From: PVC group bacterium (ex Bugula neritina AB1)
Lineage (GTDB): Bacteria; GCA-001730085
DNA length: 64,000 bases
Reading direction: 5' to 3'
NCBI GenBank assembly: GCA_001730085.1
Contig: MDLB01000104.1
Location: 6,337-70,336, forward strand
This document shows, piece by piece, positions 12,301-27,300 of this stretch. The notes below the pieces were generated by a model, which saw nothing but the letters and a program-made list of their open reading frames with translations, was not told the DNA's origin and made no database searches. Each line of letters begins with the position of its first letter. Positions within the stretch are counted from its first letter, which is position 1. Position numbers and translations under genes: made by a program.

Positions 12301-15300
12301 AGTTACAGATTCGACATATTCCTTATACATATCTTCATATAGTTCAGCAACGTCGGTCTCTGGATCAAACTTTTTAGGGACATAGTAAGAAATATTATCT
12401 CGTACTGTTTTTGTCTCTGCTCCAGAAGCAGAAATAGCATACTCCGTATAACCTTTAGCTTGACCGTAAGTTGCATCTTCAGAAGTTTCCGTATAAAAAT
12501 CGCTATCAACACGACGGACTAAAGAAAAGTCAAATTTATCTTGCATATCCCCGGTAAAAGACCAATGGTTCAAACGAACCTCTCTCTCTTCGCCTTCAAG
12601 AGAACGTAAGCCCGTTTCAATCCCATCATCAATCTCAGGATCTCTAAAGAAATGTAAAGAAAAACCTTTCACATATGAAGGCAAACCTTCATCAAGTGAA
12701 GGAGAAAAAGGTTCCACATCAAAGTTATCTATCCCAGCAGAAAGATCTCCAAAAAGATTAGATGTTTGTATTCCCTCCCAAGAGTCTACTTGACTCAAGG
12801 AAATACGGGTAAACTGTAGATCTTCATTTTTAACTTTGTCCCGACCATTGTAAAGAACATATATATTATCATTGTGAGATTGTGTATTTTTTAAGTGAGG
12901 GTTATCCAAATGCCTTTCAACTTCACCAATATTCAAAATTCTCTTAGCTTTATTATCACTAAGATTAAAATGATCCTCTAAACCTGATGAAATTTGTCCA
13001 GCAAACGAAAGATCATAGCTATATTTGTTCACAGCTTTATTAAAAACATAATCATAGATACCATCTTCCGCTTTGTCCAAATAAAATGAACCAGATTTTT
13101 TCCAAGTATTATTTATGTATCCATAATTTTCACCCCGATCACTAAAAATAACCCTCGAATCTATATATGTGCTTCCTAACAAATCTTCCTCTTTAGTCAA
13201 CCCAAAAAGATTCTGCAAGTAATCTTCATCAAAAAAGTACAACTCAGCTTGTTCAACTTCTGATCGAGATTTATTAACTTCTTTTCCGAAAGAGGTAAAG
13301 TCAAAAGGGTCTTCTTCTTTAGTCATTTTTTCTTCTAAGTTTTTCCAGTTTTCGTCAAGAATATCCACGGTAAGATCATATGTTCGAGAAGAAGCCTCTT
13401 GCCCCAAACGGTATGTTCTGTCTTTCTTTATAACATGTCTTTCGGTATCATTTAAATGATCAAGAATAACTTCGTAACTATTGATCAGTTTATCCGTATA
13501 AAATTCAGAAGCTACTCTCTTCGTCAATGTATCTTCCAAAATAATCGCGGGCTCAACAGTCGATGTAACTTTTTTAGACTGAGAAAAAGTCAGAACATTA
13601 TCTAAACCATCAAATAAAACATCTTTCATGATTTCAAGAGTATTTCTTTGTCTCAAGTCATCTTTTTTTGCTGTTTTATTAAAAACGATCCGACCTTTTT
13701 CATCATAAGATCTGTCGTTTGTAATACTCTCCTGAATTACCAAGTACTCATCTTCTTTGGTATTTCCTATTCCATATTTAGCTCTATCCATTTTTTCTTT
13801 AGTAACAAGGTCTCTGTCATACGCAAGTACTTCTCTCTTAACTTCTTCACGAGACAAAAGACTTTTATTCCCTAAAGATTCAAAAGATCCAACATCATAA
13901 TTTTTAATAGATACCTCTTCATTTTTCAAAAGACCCTTATTGTTTCCTGTCTTAAAGTGATCTCTACGAACTTCTCTTGATAAGTAGTTTCTTAAAACCC
14001 AAAAAGAGGAATCTTCTAAACCTTCTATCCCATTTCTAATATTCACATATTCACGTTCTTCTTCCTCAAAGGTCACTTCATTATCATAAACATCAAAAGA
14101 AGCATTCAATCTATTGACCATACGTTTAAGATAGTCTTCACCTTTGCTATCTTTTAAAGTCTCAGTAAGAATATACCCCTTGGATCTACCACGAAAATCT
14201 GTGGAATAAACATGTTTTTCTGTCTCTCTAACAGAAACAGTTTGACCATTTATCGTTTCATAAAGAACCTCTGAATAAAACTCCTCAAATCCCTTATTTT
14301 CAGAAAAAGAAGTCGCCAAACGCTTTGTTTCCAAAACTCTTTGAGGTTTTGATTCATCATGTTGAAAAGATGTATAAGAGATCCCACGTCCTTGATGATC
14401 CCAAGAGTGGATTTGTTTTTTGACATTCATAACGGACTTCTGTTTTGAAAGATTTTTATCCATCAAATCCGAAATATCTTTAGCGACAACCATGTTCAAA
14501 AGGTTATCTCTATCAAGAAGGTTTAAAACATCAACTTTTGTACTTCTAATATCAACATTAGAAATATAACCACCCTTAAAGTCATTGTCTTTCAAAATCA
14601 AAGAAACACGATCTGTTGAAGAATTCCAGTTTGTTTCTATTTCTTGAGTTGGATTTTCACGATACCCCTCATATGTCAAAAAACGCTTCTGAATTCTATA
14701 GGGATCAGGGGTTTCAGGAGTGAAAGAAACTTTCTCAAAACGTTCAAGTCTTTTACGCGAATCATAAAAATATTTTTCAACTTCTGTGTCCAATAGTTTT
14801 CCGTATTCACTCATATTTTCAGAGTTGATCGTTTCTAGATTTTCTAAGAATGATGATACTTGAGATATATCATAGTTTTTACGAACTTTTTTTATCAATT
14901 TAGATGCTGAATTATACAGCATAGAAAAATCACTACAGTTAGTTTCTACAGAAGCCAAACCCTTTTCAACGTCAAGATCCGCAATATAGTTTTCTGTAAC
15001 AACCTTGTACGATATAAGATCACCGTTTAAGTTATAAACATGTCCAACCTCACGTTCAATTGAACGAGGAATATCACTAACGTCAGCCAAAACATTGGCA
15101 GATCGATAAGTCAAAGACTCTTTGCCATTCAAACGCCCTTTTTCATTATAAGAAAAAGACGACTGAATAACCTGTCTTAAAAAATTATCTTGTGTATTTT
15201 TTTCAGAAGAAGCTCTTGTCGAAATGAGCTCATTCTTGCTCAAAACTCGGTCAAAAGCACGATCATAAACAATATCTGAAGTTTCCCGATGAAGTTGAAC

Positions 15301-18300
15301 TTGATATGGAGAAAACTTGTTATAGAAAATATCCTGTTGACGATAAGATATAAGCTTAGGGTCTAAAAAATATTGATCTTTTTTGCTTAAACGATTCAAA
15401 GCATCATACTCATTATGAACAATCTCATTCCTAAAAAGATTTTGATCCGAATCATACGACTTACGATTTTCTACAACAGCTAAAGTATCTCCAACAGTGT
15501 TGCCGCTATAGCTCCGACCTATCATCAAACCTCTAACCTGCTTATTATTCGCATATGACAAAGATTCTTCAAGAGTTTTTCGATCTAAATTATCATACTC
15601 AAAATACTTATTATCGGTAACAACAAAGTCAGATTTTGCTATATCTTTTAAAACCTCAGCAGAAGGTAAAGAAATAAAACCTTCCTTGTCTGTTTTTATA
15701 CCTTCAAAAAGATACTTAAAAGATTTAACTTGATACCTTTCTTCTAAAAGACGCCTTTGAAGATCTCCTAAACCTTCAACGGTGCCATTTTCCATTAATC
15801 TTATATTTCCACCACCTTTTCTATCATAACGAAAATCTTTAACATACTCATATCCGTTTTTAAAAGTTGTGGAGAGAACCTCTCCAGATGGTGAGGACGA
15901 TAAAGCAAGCTCATATTCAAGACGATAGTCATTAGCATCATCTTTTTTATAAACAGAAAGAGTTTTGCTTTCCTCAGACAAAGCTCCCCCTTGAAAAATT
16001 TTCCTTAAAGTTTTAATGGGACGACTATATTTATCATATTGATAATATTCTTCAGAAACTCGACCTTTATCATTGTCTTCAAAAGTCAATTTAGATCCTC
16101 TAGCGTACTCCGTAGAAACTTTTTTAGATACTTGTTTATCCAAGTTATACTCATAATTAACTTTTACAGTAAGACCAGGAACTTCTTCAAAGTTTTCCTG
16201 ATCATAACCATAAGTGGTGATCGTTTCCTCTTCAAGCAAACCACTCTGTGTAAAAGTTCTAAAAACTCTCTCACCACGCATTTGAGAAAAGTTACCGCCT
16301 GTCACATCAAAAAGGGTTTTCTTTGAATATGTCACACGTCCCTCTTCATCAAAACGATAATTATGCGTTTTCTCTATTTGAGCAGATGTTCGACGTCCTG
16401 TCACATCATAATAGGCTACCTTCTTTTCACTCAAGACAACATTTCCCTGAATATCACTTGTAAAAAGATGGGTGATAACTTTATAAAGGTCACCTTTTTC
16501 ATTGAAAAATTCTTCACGACTACCTTCTCTTTTATCTTCGGAAAGAAATTTAGAAAGAACCGTCTTCGATTGATCATTGACGGACAAGTCCCCTACATTT
16601 TCTTCAGGTACTTTGGAAGTCTTCCGAAAATCTACAGATAACTGTTTCCCTCTAGCATCATAGGTAAACTTTCTCGTTTCTCTATTTTGAAAGTTCAAAT
16701 TTTCCAAGAAAGAACCTTCTTGAAGAAGTGAACTGAACTCTCCAGAAATGATTTTATCTTCAATAGTCTTATAATAGTCAGGGTCTAAAAATGATCTTTT
16801 TTCCATAACAACCCTATCCATTCTATCGTATAGAAAATCGTAACGTGTTGTACGAGAATATTCTCCCCCTTTATTAATATTAGTCACAAAGCGACTTGCA
16901 ACACGTCCTATAGCATCATATTTCATTTGAACATTAGAGCCTACTTCAAAGTCCCAACGTAAAAATTCTTCATTCCATACATAGTCTTTTCTCTCTTGAG
17001 CAATAACTCGATTAGTGTCAAAAGACTTGTTCATATTATCCTCATAGTAATAAACCAAGTCTGTTTTTCTTCTAACATCAGAGTTTTCATCGTAAAAAAA
17101 GTCTCTCGAACGAACAACTTTTCCAGTGACATCATAAGAAGAGATGCGGTAACCTGTTTCCTTCTTTTCTAAATAGCTCGAATATTTAAAGTTCACATCA
17201 TAACTACGTGACTTTAAAAGTTCTTTTGTTAACCTAAAAGCTTCTCCAAGGATATGTATCGCAAAAGCAAGCAAGTCGCGAACCGTTTGAAAAACATCCG
17301 ATGGATTCAAAAAAAGATTGATAAAGATATTCCTAATACTTTCAATAAGAGTAGGATTAGAGTCATTCAAAGCATAACGTTCTTGCCACCAAGAAACATA
17401 CGTATCAATGATCGATGTCTTAACATTTTCAAGATCATCAGATTTAGATTCAAAGTCAGCATCGTTTAACTTATTAGCAATCTCTATTTGACCAGTATCT
17501 GCAACGTTATATTCGTATTTCTCTATTTTTTGAGAAAGAATTTGACCTCTATGTCCATATTGATAGTCATCATACCTCTCCTCGCTTTTCAGAAAAAGTC
17601 TTGTCTCACCTTCTTTCAACAAATCAAGACTACCTATGCCTGCTTTAGATTTACCCTCAACATAAGCATAGTGCTTTTTTGAAGAAGAGCGAACATTGTC
17701 AAAAAGATTATAGGCAATATCCTCTTCATCACGAGAAATCAAAAGCGATGAACGAGCATCTTCAGAAAAAGCTTTTTTTATAGAAACCTTTTTAGAAATA
17801 AGACCCTTGTCAAAATCATAAAAGTCTTCAAGCACTTCCTCTTTCAAAAGCCCTTGTAGCTTCTGTACACTAAATCTTTCATATTTCTCATACATACGTA
17901 TACGTGTTTGAGCAATTTTTCCATTAGAGTGATACGTATAACTAATAGAGTTGTAGAGAGATTGATTCATATCGGAACCATCTTTTTTTAATGGCGTTTT
18001 GAAAAAAATACGATTTTTTACTAAACCATCTTTTCTATACGTGATATCAAGTGTCTGTTCTCGCAAATTATTCAATCTATTTAAAGAGTCAACTGTCCTC
18101 CGAACACCATTTTGATCATACCCATATATCTTAACCTCATCTCTAGTCACGTTGAAGAAATTATTCTTAGCAATATCTTTAGATATATCTAGATTTTTTG
18201 AACGTACTTCATTCAAGTCCCATAAAGGATTTTTGCCATCAAATAAATCGCCTTGACCATTCAAAGAGTATCCTTTAAAGGTTTCTTTTTTAGGCCTATT

Positions 18301-21300
18301 AGAAGAGTGATCATACCCTTCAATCTCAACAGTACTAATAGTGGAAATATTAAAAATATCTATCGTTAAAAAAGATTTCAATATTTTTTCAATACTAAAA
18401 AGATTTCCAGTTTTTCCTAAAAGCTGATCAACAACATTTTGAGCAGTTTGCTCAAGAGCACCCGCTTGAACCACAAGAGAAACAAATTTTGAGCGAAAAG
18501 CATTCGATTTATTTTTAAATTCTTCAGAAAAAAATGAACTCAACTCATCTGTCTCTGTTTTCAAATCTAGCAAGTACTCTTTAAAGTTAGAAATCTCTAG
18601 CCCAATTTCTTGCCAAGCATCATTTATCAATCCTATCTGCTGTCTTAAGGAGTCAAGACCATATACAGCTTTTTCATTCCTAAAAATGACTTCTTTTTGC
18701 TTATCTCCATCTTCTGTATAAAATGTCTGTGAATATTGACTATCTTTATAAACAAAGTCAGAAGGATCATTCTTCGAAACATTTTCAGATGAACTATATT
18801 TAAATAGGTCTTTTTGAACGAAAACTCTCTGAAAGTTTTTATTATAAGAAAAACTTTGTGTGGACAATTCTATATCATAATACTGATTGCCACTTGAGTC
18901 AGGATCTGTACCTTCATGAGAAACTTTTCTTAATGTCCAAAGTCCATCTTTTGCTCTAATGTAGCGATATTTAATTTCCGTTGATCCCAAGATATAGTTT
19001 GTTTCAACTTTTCTATTTTCTACAATATTTCCTAAATGGTCCAAAATATCAATATTTGTTTCAAGATATCCTTCGGATGCATTCCATTGGATCTTTTTCA
19101 ATTCCGAAACAGTTTCTCCGTCAGAATCATAAACAAAAACATCTGTTTCAACCGACTCACGATTATTTTTATCATTATATGTATACCTAGAAAGAGTTAA
19201 TTGAAGACGGCCTTGACTATCATAAGAAAATTCAGTAGAAACCAGCAAGTTACCTCTTTCATCAAAAATAGGAGAAGAAAGATCCTCTTCTGTATAAAAA
19301 CCATACGATAGGATTTTTTCTATCATATCTGAAGAAAGTCCAGCTTCCCATTTAGAGTCTAAAGAATAGACACCATTATCGATACGATCCTCATTCTTAG
19401 AAATCATTCGACCTGCAATATCATATTTCATATCCCATGTATAACTTATATTTACATTAGCATCTCTATCTTCCGTGCGCGTATTTTGAGATAAAAGACG
19501 CCCCATTCCATCATATGTCATACCCCAAACAGTTTTTTTCTCTATGTTGTCAAAGGTTTTGTTTATCTCCTTATAAGAGGAAACCTGACCAAGCTTATTA
19601 TAATGTATATTTCTTCTCTCCAAAAAGCTTGTCACACCATTGACAATTCTTTTTTCAAAAAATGAATCAACTTGACCATGTGTGTTATATGTATTCGTTC
19701 TCTCAGTAATAAAGTTAGAAACAACATTACCACCAGCATATTTATATTCAACATCTTTATAAGAAGTCACTCTCCCTAATTGATCATAATCTGTATTAAT
19801 CCTAGAGGTCTCTTGTGTAATCTCTGGGGTAGAAAAATCACGAATGGTGTCTGTATAACTGATCGATCTACCAAGATTGTCAAAAATAACATTATCACGA
19901 ATTGTCTCAATCTGAACAGATTCTGAATCAATGCCAAAGCGTGTCAAAAGCTCTCTATAGGAAGATACCTTTCCTATATTTTTATCATAAGATAATGCTT
20001 CCCACGATGTATGCAAAACCATGTCTTTAGCATCTGAACTCGTTGATATATTCTCATAACTTTTTCTACGACCCAACGCGTCATAAAGAACATTCTGATA
20101 AGAGCTTCTACGCGATCTAGAAAAAATGTTACTATCTTTTGTCGATGCTAAACTACTTTCAACTATTGTTTCAGTGTAAGCCTCTCTACGACCCAAAATA
20201 TCATATTTTATATTTTCTAATATAACCTTTTCTAAAAGATCAAGAGATTTCAAACTTCTACTTGCGTCTGTATATCCAACAATTCTTCCTAGTTTGTCAT
20301 ATTTAGCACCTAGGCGAACCGTCCACTTACTATTAGATGGATCTGAAGAGTTCCACTCGTGATCACGATAACCCACAACTTGCCCAATCGCATTATAAGT
20401 AATACCAAGGCGTTGCGTTCTTGTTCTAATATCTAAAAGAATACGTCCATCTTTCAATAAAAAGCGACGACCTTCACCTTTATAAGTTTTCTCTTGCCCT
20501 AAACTATTATAAAAAGTAGCATGCCTAACATCCGTTTTGGTTTCTTCTGAATCATCTGTTTTAGAGACCTCTACATAAGAAAACACCCTGTTTTTATCAT
20601 ACGTGATATCCATTCTTCTAACGCTTGATGTCTCTTTTAAAAGAGGTTCATCTTTCAAATCTTCATTTTTCAAAGGTGTTTCTTTTTTCTCAAAAACATC
20701 AAAGTATTCAACAACCTGACCAACTGTGTTATATCTTATATCACTTCTAGTCTGTTCAGTTGTAAGCCCTGTATTCAAATCAAGAGTTTTTTCAACAAAA
20801 GATTGCAGCTGACCATCCCCGTTATAAAGCATATTCTTACGGTCAACTTTTTTAAGATCAACAAAGCTAATCAATAAATCACCCTTCAAATCTTCTAAAG
20901 AAATATCAAGACCATTAAGAGAAAGAGATCCACCTTCGTAAATTTTTTGAATTTGAGTAACCGTTAGGTCCTCCCACTTCGTAACGCCAGTTCCCATTCG
21001 CCCTAGTTTAGAATAGTCCACTTGATTTTTTTCAATAAAACTTCCTTCTCGACGTATTTCCTCACTATAACTTTCAACAAAACCTTTAGCATCATAAACA
21101 GTTGATAATCTTGTAGTCTTCGACCTTTTTTTTAATAAAGGTTCATATTTATAATCAATAAATGTTATCAATTGACCTTTTTTATTATAAGAAATAGCTT
21201 CTCTAGAAGTATTCTCTATCTCATTTTTTTCAAAAAGTATATTCTTTTCAACTTTTCTTAAGAAGCGAATTTTTTCTAAAGATAAACTCTCAAAGGCTTC

Positions 21301-24300
21301 ATTAATAAGCGTATTAGCAAAAGAATTAACAATGAAAGGTTCAGTTAAGAAAATCCTCTCTAACTCATGAAATATACTATTTTGAAGAGCCAAAGCCTCA
21401 TCAGAAGCGTTATTAGCTAATTTTCGCTGATCTGCCATATTCTTTTCAATAGAAATATCCGTACGGAGCTCATCAATAAAGTCCGTCACAAACTTTCCTT
21501 TAAAATCAAATGACCAAGGTTGCTCAGATTCTTGTTTCTCTTGCAAGATTCTCTCTAAAAGCAAGCTAACATAGCCCTCTATTTCAGAAGACCATTGTTT
21601 TTGAGTAGCGTACTTAGAAACAATATCTCTCAAAAGAGCATAATTAGAGGTATGTGAAGATCTAAGAAGCTCTTCACTCTCATCAGCACCCATCGAGCGA
21701 CTTTCATCAGCTAAATAAAGTTCAAACTGGTAAGTTTCTCCTCTAAAAAAAACTTCATCACCGGCAAAAAGAAACCTTTGTTGTTCAGGAGACATCTCAT
21801 CAAAAGTACCTCCCGCCTTCCAAAAGTCACTCCACATCTCTTCAGTCCATGCGTCTGGAACAACAAAAGTAACTTCTGTTCTATCCAAAGATTTTCCTCT
21901 AAGGATTTTAGTCTCATCATAACTTTCAACAAGACCAACAGAATTATATTCCGTACTTTTTCTAAAAACAGTCTCTTTCATATTGGGATCTACGTTATTG
22001 AAAGTGGTTTGACGATATGAGTCCAACTGACCGAGCTGAGTATATGTCATCTCATCTTTATGTTGGGAAACAACTTCTTCAAATGAGAAATCATAAACAC
22101 GGGCAACAAGGGTATTGGCATTGATCATTTCCAAGTCTTTTTCATTAATAACACCATCATTAAAAAGATCAAAAGCTTTCCAGTCTTCATCAGTATCCTT
22201 CAAAAGACCTTGATCTGACAAATTCATTAACGCATGCATTTTTTGAAGCAAAAGATCTTTCTGATATTTGATCTCCTGTCTCCTAGTTAAACCTTTTTTA
22301 CGAGAAAGCTCTCGTGAAGAAACAATCTGTCCCAAGTTATTGTAAAAAATATCAAAATTATCTGTTGTAACAGTTATATCAGGTGTATCACTAGAAGTTG
22401 AAATATCAGTATATTTCTCCATTTGACCCAAAAGGTTATAAGAAATAGAAGAACGCGTCAATGAACTCGAGCTCTGAAAAAGCTCAGGATAAACATTCTC
22501 TGACAAACGCAATGTGTCTCCCTCAAATAAAAGAGACTCTCCCTTTAAAAGTGCAACCTGTTTGTCAACAGTAAAAGAGGCTCTAGATTTAAAATCACCC
22601 ATTGTCTTATAGGATAGATTACCTGCAGAGTCTTTAAGTTCAAAAATAACATCATCAAGTTTACCAAGTTTTTCAGAATAGGTAAGCCTTACATCTTTAA
22701 ATAACCTTTCGCGACTAGCACTATCATATTCCGTGTTTATACGAAAAGATATTTCTTTAATATCAGGTTTAGATTCATTCCACGATTCATCAACATAGGA
22801 AACTAATCGATTAAAGGAGTCATAGGTTGCTTGATCACGTGAAAGAAACGTTACTTGATCTAAAGTCACCTCTTTTTTTTCTTGATGACGAACAATAACA
22901 TTTTCATTCCCTTGAGCAAAAGAACTAAAATCCTGACTTTTACTAGTTGAAAAATATTCAAGCGCATCTGAACTAAGATCTTGTTCAACAATAATTTCTG
23001 ACTCAATCTCCACCACAGAAGCATTATCAAAAACACCTGCTTGTTGTTCAAGTGATGCATTAAACTCCTGTTCATCAAGATAAAAAGTTTTTGAAGCATC
23101 AATTATTTTAAATAAACTTTCACCGCGTAAAAGAGCTTTCTTATGCCTTTCGGACAAAGAATCAAAATCACTTTGTGACATGTCATCCGAAAGAACAAAA
23201 TATTCATCAACAATTTTTTCCATAGGCGTGTCTTCAGGAATATAACGTCGCGTAGCTCTTTCATAACCGATGATTTGACCCAAAGCATTCTTACGTATGC
23301 CAGATTGCAACGTTAAATCATGAACACCTTCTGAATCAACGATCAACTCTTCAAAACTTATTTCGTGCCCCAAAGTATTATAATTTATATTATCTTTAAC
23401 TTTACGAGTATAGCTATCAAGCCTACTTTCAACTTTTAATCTATCAAGAGTTAAATAATACTGAGCGTTCTCTTCAAAAAGATCATACTCTTCCGGAGAG
23501 TCAATACGGTTGGTAACATTCACGTTTTCTCCCGCGTATAATTTCCCTAACTCCTCATCTGTTAAAAGCTTAGCTATCTCAAGTTCTTTTAACTCCCCTT
23601 CTAAGAAAGTCCGCATAGAACTTTCAAATCCATTTCGAACTTCAATTTGATCTATTTTTCTAACATAACCCGCATCATCATAGTCGGTCAAAACGCGCTC
23701 TGTAGTATCGATAACATTTGGTGAATCACTAGATCTACTTGTTTCAATAAAAGAAAACAATCTCCCTGCATCATCGTAAGTAACACCGGATCGATTCGTC
23801 ACATTAAAAACATCTAGTGTTTTCATCCCAAGCCTATCTCTAGAGATTTCTTGATCTCTTCTTGTGTAACTAGAAGAACGACCAATCTGATCATAAGACA
23901 TATTACCTTGAACACTATATATATCTTTTTGAAAAATTTTCTGAAAACTTAAAGGCAGAAAAACAAGTTTTCCATCCAAAAAAACCTTTTGACCTTTCAA
24001 AAGTTTTTGTCTATCCGAAAATCCCAAAGATGACCAGGAGGGTTCCTTAGAGTCATAAGACTCGTCGACCAAAATTTCCTCAGAATAACCATTTTCTTGT
24101 GTTTTTTCATTAAAAGAGATCTCAAATCCTAAGCTATTCGTAAGAATATGAGACTTTGTTGTAATTGTTTCTTTTTGAGGGGAAGACGACGACCTTTCAA
24201 CAGACTGCAAAGCAGAGATTTGACCAACATCATCATATAAAGTATAAACTCTCTCCCGAAAAGTAACGATATCCAAAAAGTCTTCTTCCGTCCAACTCAA

Positions 24301-27300
24301 AACAAAAGAAGGATCATTCGTAAGGATCTGACGAAAATACAGCAAATCTAATTCGTCAACTTTCCCATCAGCCCCTTGTTTCCCTTGAGAGTCAACCAAA
24401 TCAAAATGACTATCGTAAAAACCATCTCTCATCAAAGATTGTATTTTTAAAAGCAAATTTTCCTTCGTATACTTGTAGACTTGGATAGATTTTCCCTCTC
24501 GATGAGTTTTCTCGTCATAAGAAAACAACCGCCCATCTCGATAAACACCTCTCCAATCTACCGTTGTCACAAGAGATGCATCTTCGAAAGACCTTGCTTT
24601 AGAAAAGTCCGTCTGAGGAAGAGTGCTTTTTTTCTCATAACGTGTCACAAAACCGTTATCGTCTCTTTCCAAAGCCTTATACTGAACCATCTCTAAGGTT
24701 CTTAAACCTTCTCTCTTTTTATATTTCTCGACAAACTCAGCGTAGGATCCATCTTTTAAATCCAAAAGACTTCTTGATTCATCCATCTCAACATTTTGAA
24801 TATAAGAGATATATCCGAAAAGCATTTCACTGTCAAAACGAGAATCCTCTGTCTCTGTGATTTTCCATAAATTTGGAGACTCAGCATTTCGGGATAACTC
24901 TGTATAAGCTATCGGTTGACCAACTTTAATTGTATCAAGAACAACCTGACCATCCTTAACCCTCGTAAAGTTCAAGGTTTTATAAACCATATTTTCTCGA
25001 ACAAGCTCTTGCCAGCGATCTTTTATAGAGTTATTAACAGTAATGAAAATATTATCACCCGAAGCAAGATCGGAAAGATCAATAAAACCATCTTCATTTC
25101 TATCCTGTAAATGCAATTTTAAAAAGTTCTGACCCAATGTTTCTTTAGCCAAATCAGACCCAGAGACAACATCTTGTATCATTTGAAACAACAAAGGTTT
25201 CCTTAAAAAAGCAACATCTTCTGAATCAATAACACTATCTTGATTCGAATTTTTAACAAGATATTTCAAAACAGAGTCCCTAACATCGTCAAAGGGTTTC
25301 TGTTCAAGATTAAAATCAGACAAAGACTCAAGCAAGCTTTCCCTATAAAACGAATCTTTGGAAACAAAGAGATCAATCGCTTTAGTAAGCTGAGCAACAG
25401 CAAGATCTCCATTCTCAACAGAAGTCAAAAACTCTTGATAATCTCGACTTTTAAATATTTCAAAATCTAAAGCATCAACAACCTGATCACCATTTATATC
25501 ATTGAGTAAATGCTTTAGCTCAATCGAATGAACACCTTCATTAATACCAAGAACGAACTGCTCTAAAACATCTCCCTCATAAGAAAAATTATCCAAAGCC
25601 GAACCATTCACCGAAACAAGGTTTTTAAAACGCTTCAAAAGACCTCCTTCATAACTTCCTTCCCAAGAAGACTCCTCAACTCTATTTTGAATATCATCTA
25701 TTCCATAAAAAACAACAACAGAGTTGGTCTTTACCTTATTCCCTCTACCATCATACTTATTGAACACATCTGTTTTCTTTTTTCCATAAAGAGAACTATT
25801 AGAAATTTCTTCGTAAGATGAAAGCTGGCCATTAGTATAGTAACGACCTTTTGAATCTCTCTTTGCATTCCACTCAACCTTTTCGAGATCCAAAACATTA
25901 CCTTGCATATCCATTTTTGAACTTCTAGAAACATAAGAAACAACGGATCTATCCATTTTCTTATCAGCTTCTGCATAAATATAGCCTCCAGAAAAAGTAG
26001 AATGGCTATATCCTAAAGAGTCAACACCTGTTTCCCGAAACCCTAAAATAAAACCATCTTCATTATAAGGACCTCTATCGAGCTCATTACCATCTTTATC
26101 CAGAGCAACTGCTTCCCAGTGAATATTTAAGATTTCTTCTCCTTCTGAAATCTTTTGAGCATCATAAGATAAAATATTGTCTTGCTCATCGTACTGAATA
26201 TTTCTCTGACTTTCCCACAAAACTTGCTCCCCAGATTCATTCAAAACACTCCGATCATAAGCGCTTAGTCTTTGAGCGAAGTCATATTTCATATTATTCA
26301 TTTGGGTCACAGAAAAAGATCCCTGAGAGTAAGTCTCTTCGGTATATCCAAAAGATCTACCCTGTAAATCGTATGTCATATTGAAACGATGAGAATCCGT
26401 ACGAACACCTTCTACAAAAGATGTTGTCCTATATGACCGAATAGAACCATTAGCATCATATTTTGTATCATACATCTTAGTTGAATATGCTTCACCATCC
26501 TCATTAACACCCTTTTCTTCATAACCTAAAAGCCTTTGGTCTGAGTCGAAAAAGACATTTTCACGAAGAGAAGTGGTTTCCTCAACTTGAGAATTTTCAA
26601 AAATCATTTGACAAAAATCTGAAAAACTAGCAAAACCAATACTTTTCATCGCTTGGGAAAAAATATACTCAGCTTTCCCACCTATTTTTTTACTATTCAT
26701 TTCATCACTAAGATCTTTTAAAATGTTTTGGTCTTTTGAAACCTGTTTTAAAAAGTCTGAATAACTAGCATAGTCTTGATTCATTCTTTGAAAAAATTCA
26801 AAATCTCCAAAAACTGCTTCAAATTCAGACTCACCCAAAAGACTCACAAGTTTTGAAAGCTCATATAGATCTTTCGAAAAAAAGTTTTGAATCTCATCTT
26901 TTAATTCATTTTTATTGGCATAAAGATTCTTAACAAATTTAGAGTCAAGCTCATAAGATATTGCAGCACCCTGGATATTAAACTTTAAAATATTCATATC
27001 ATCTTGACTAAAAGTACTTTTAACCACCTTGCCAGCTTCACTCATCTCTTCATATTCAGAGTAACTATAATCAGTATACTTCTGAAGTCGACCTTTATCA
27101 TAGGCTCCTTCAACACGTGCATCACGGATTTTGGTCTCATTGAGTTTATGCATAAACTCATTAACATTACCCCTTTTACGAAAAACATTTCCCGTCGTTG
27201 TTTCTTCGTTATAAAGCAAAAGCCCTTTACTATCGTAAGCAGCTTTTCCCCAACTTTCTGTCATTTCAGAAACAATAAGAGATTTTTGATTCTTCGAAGA

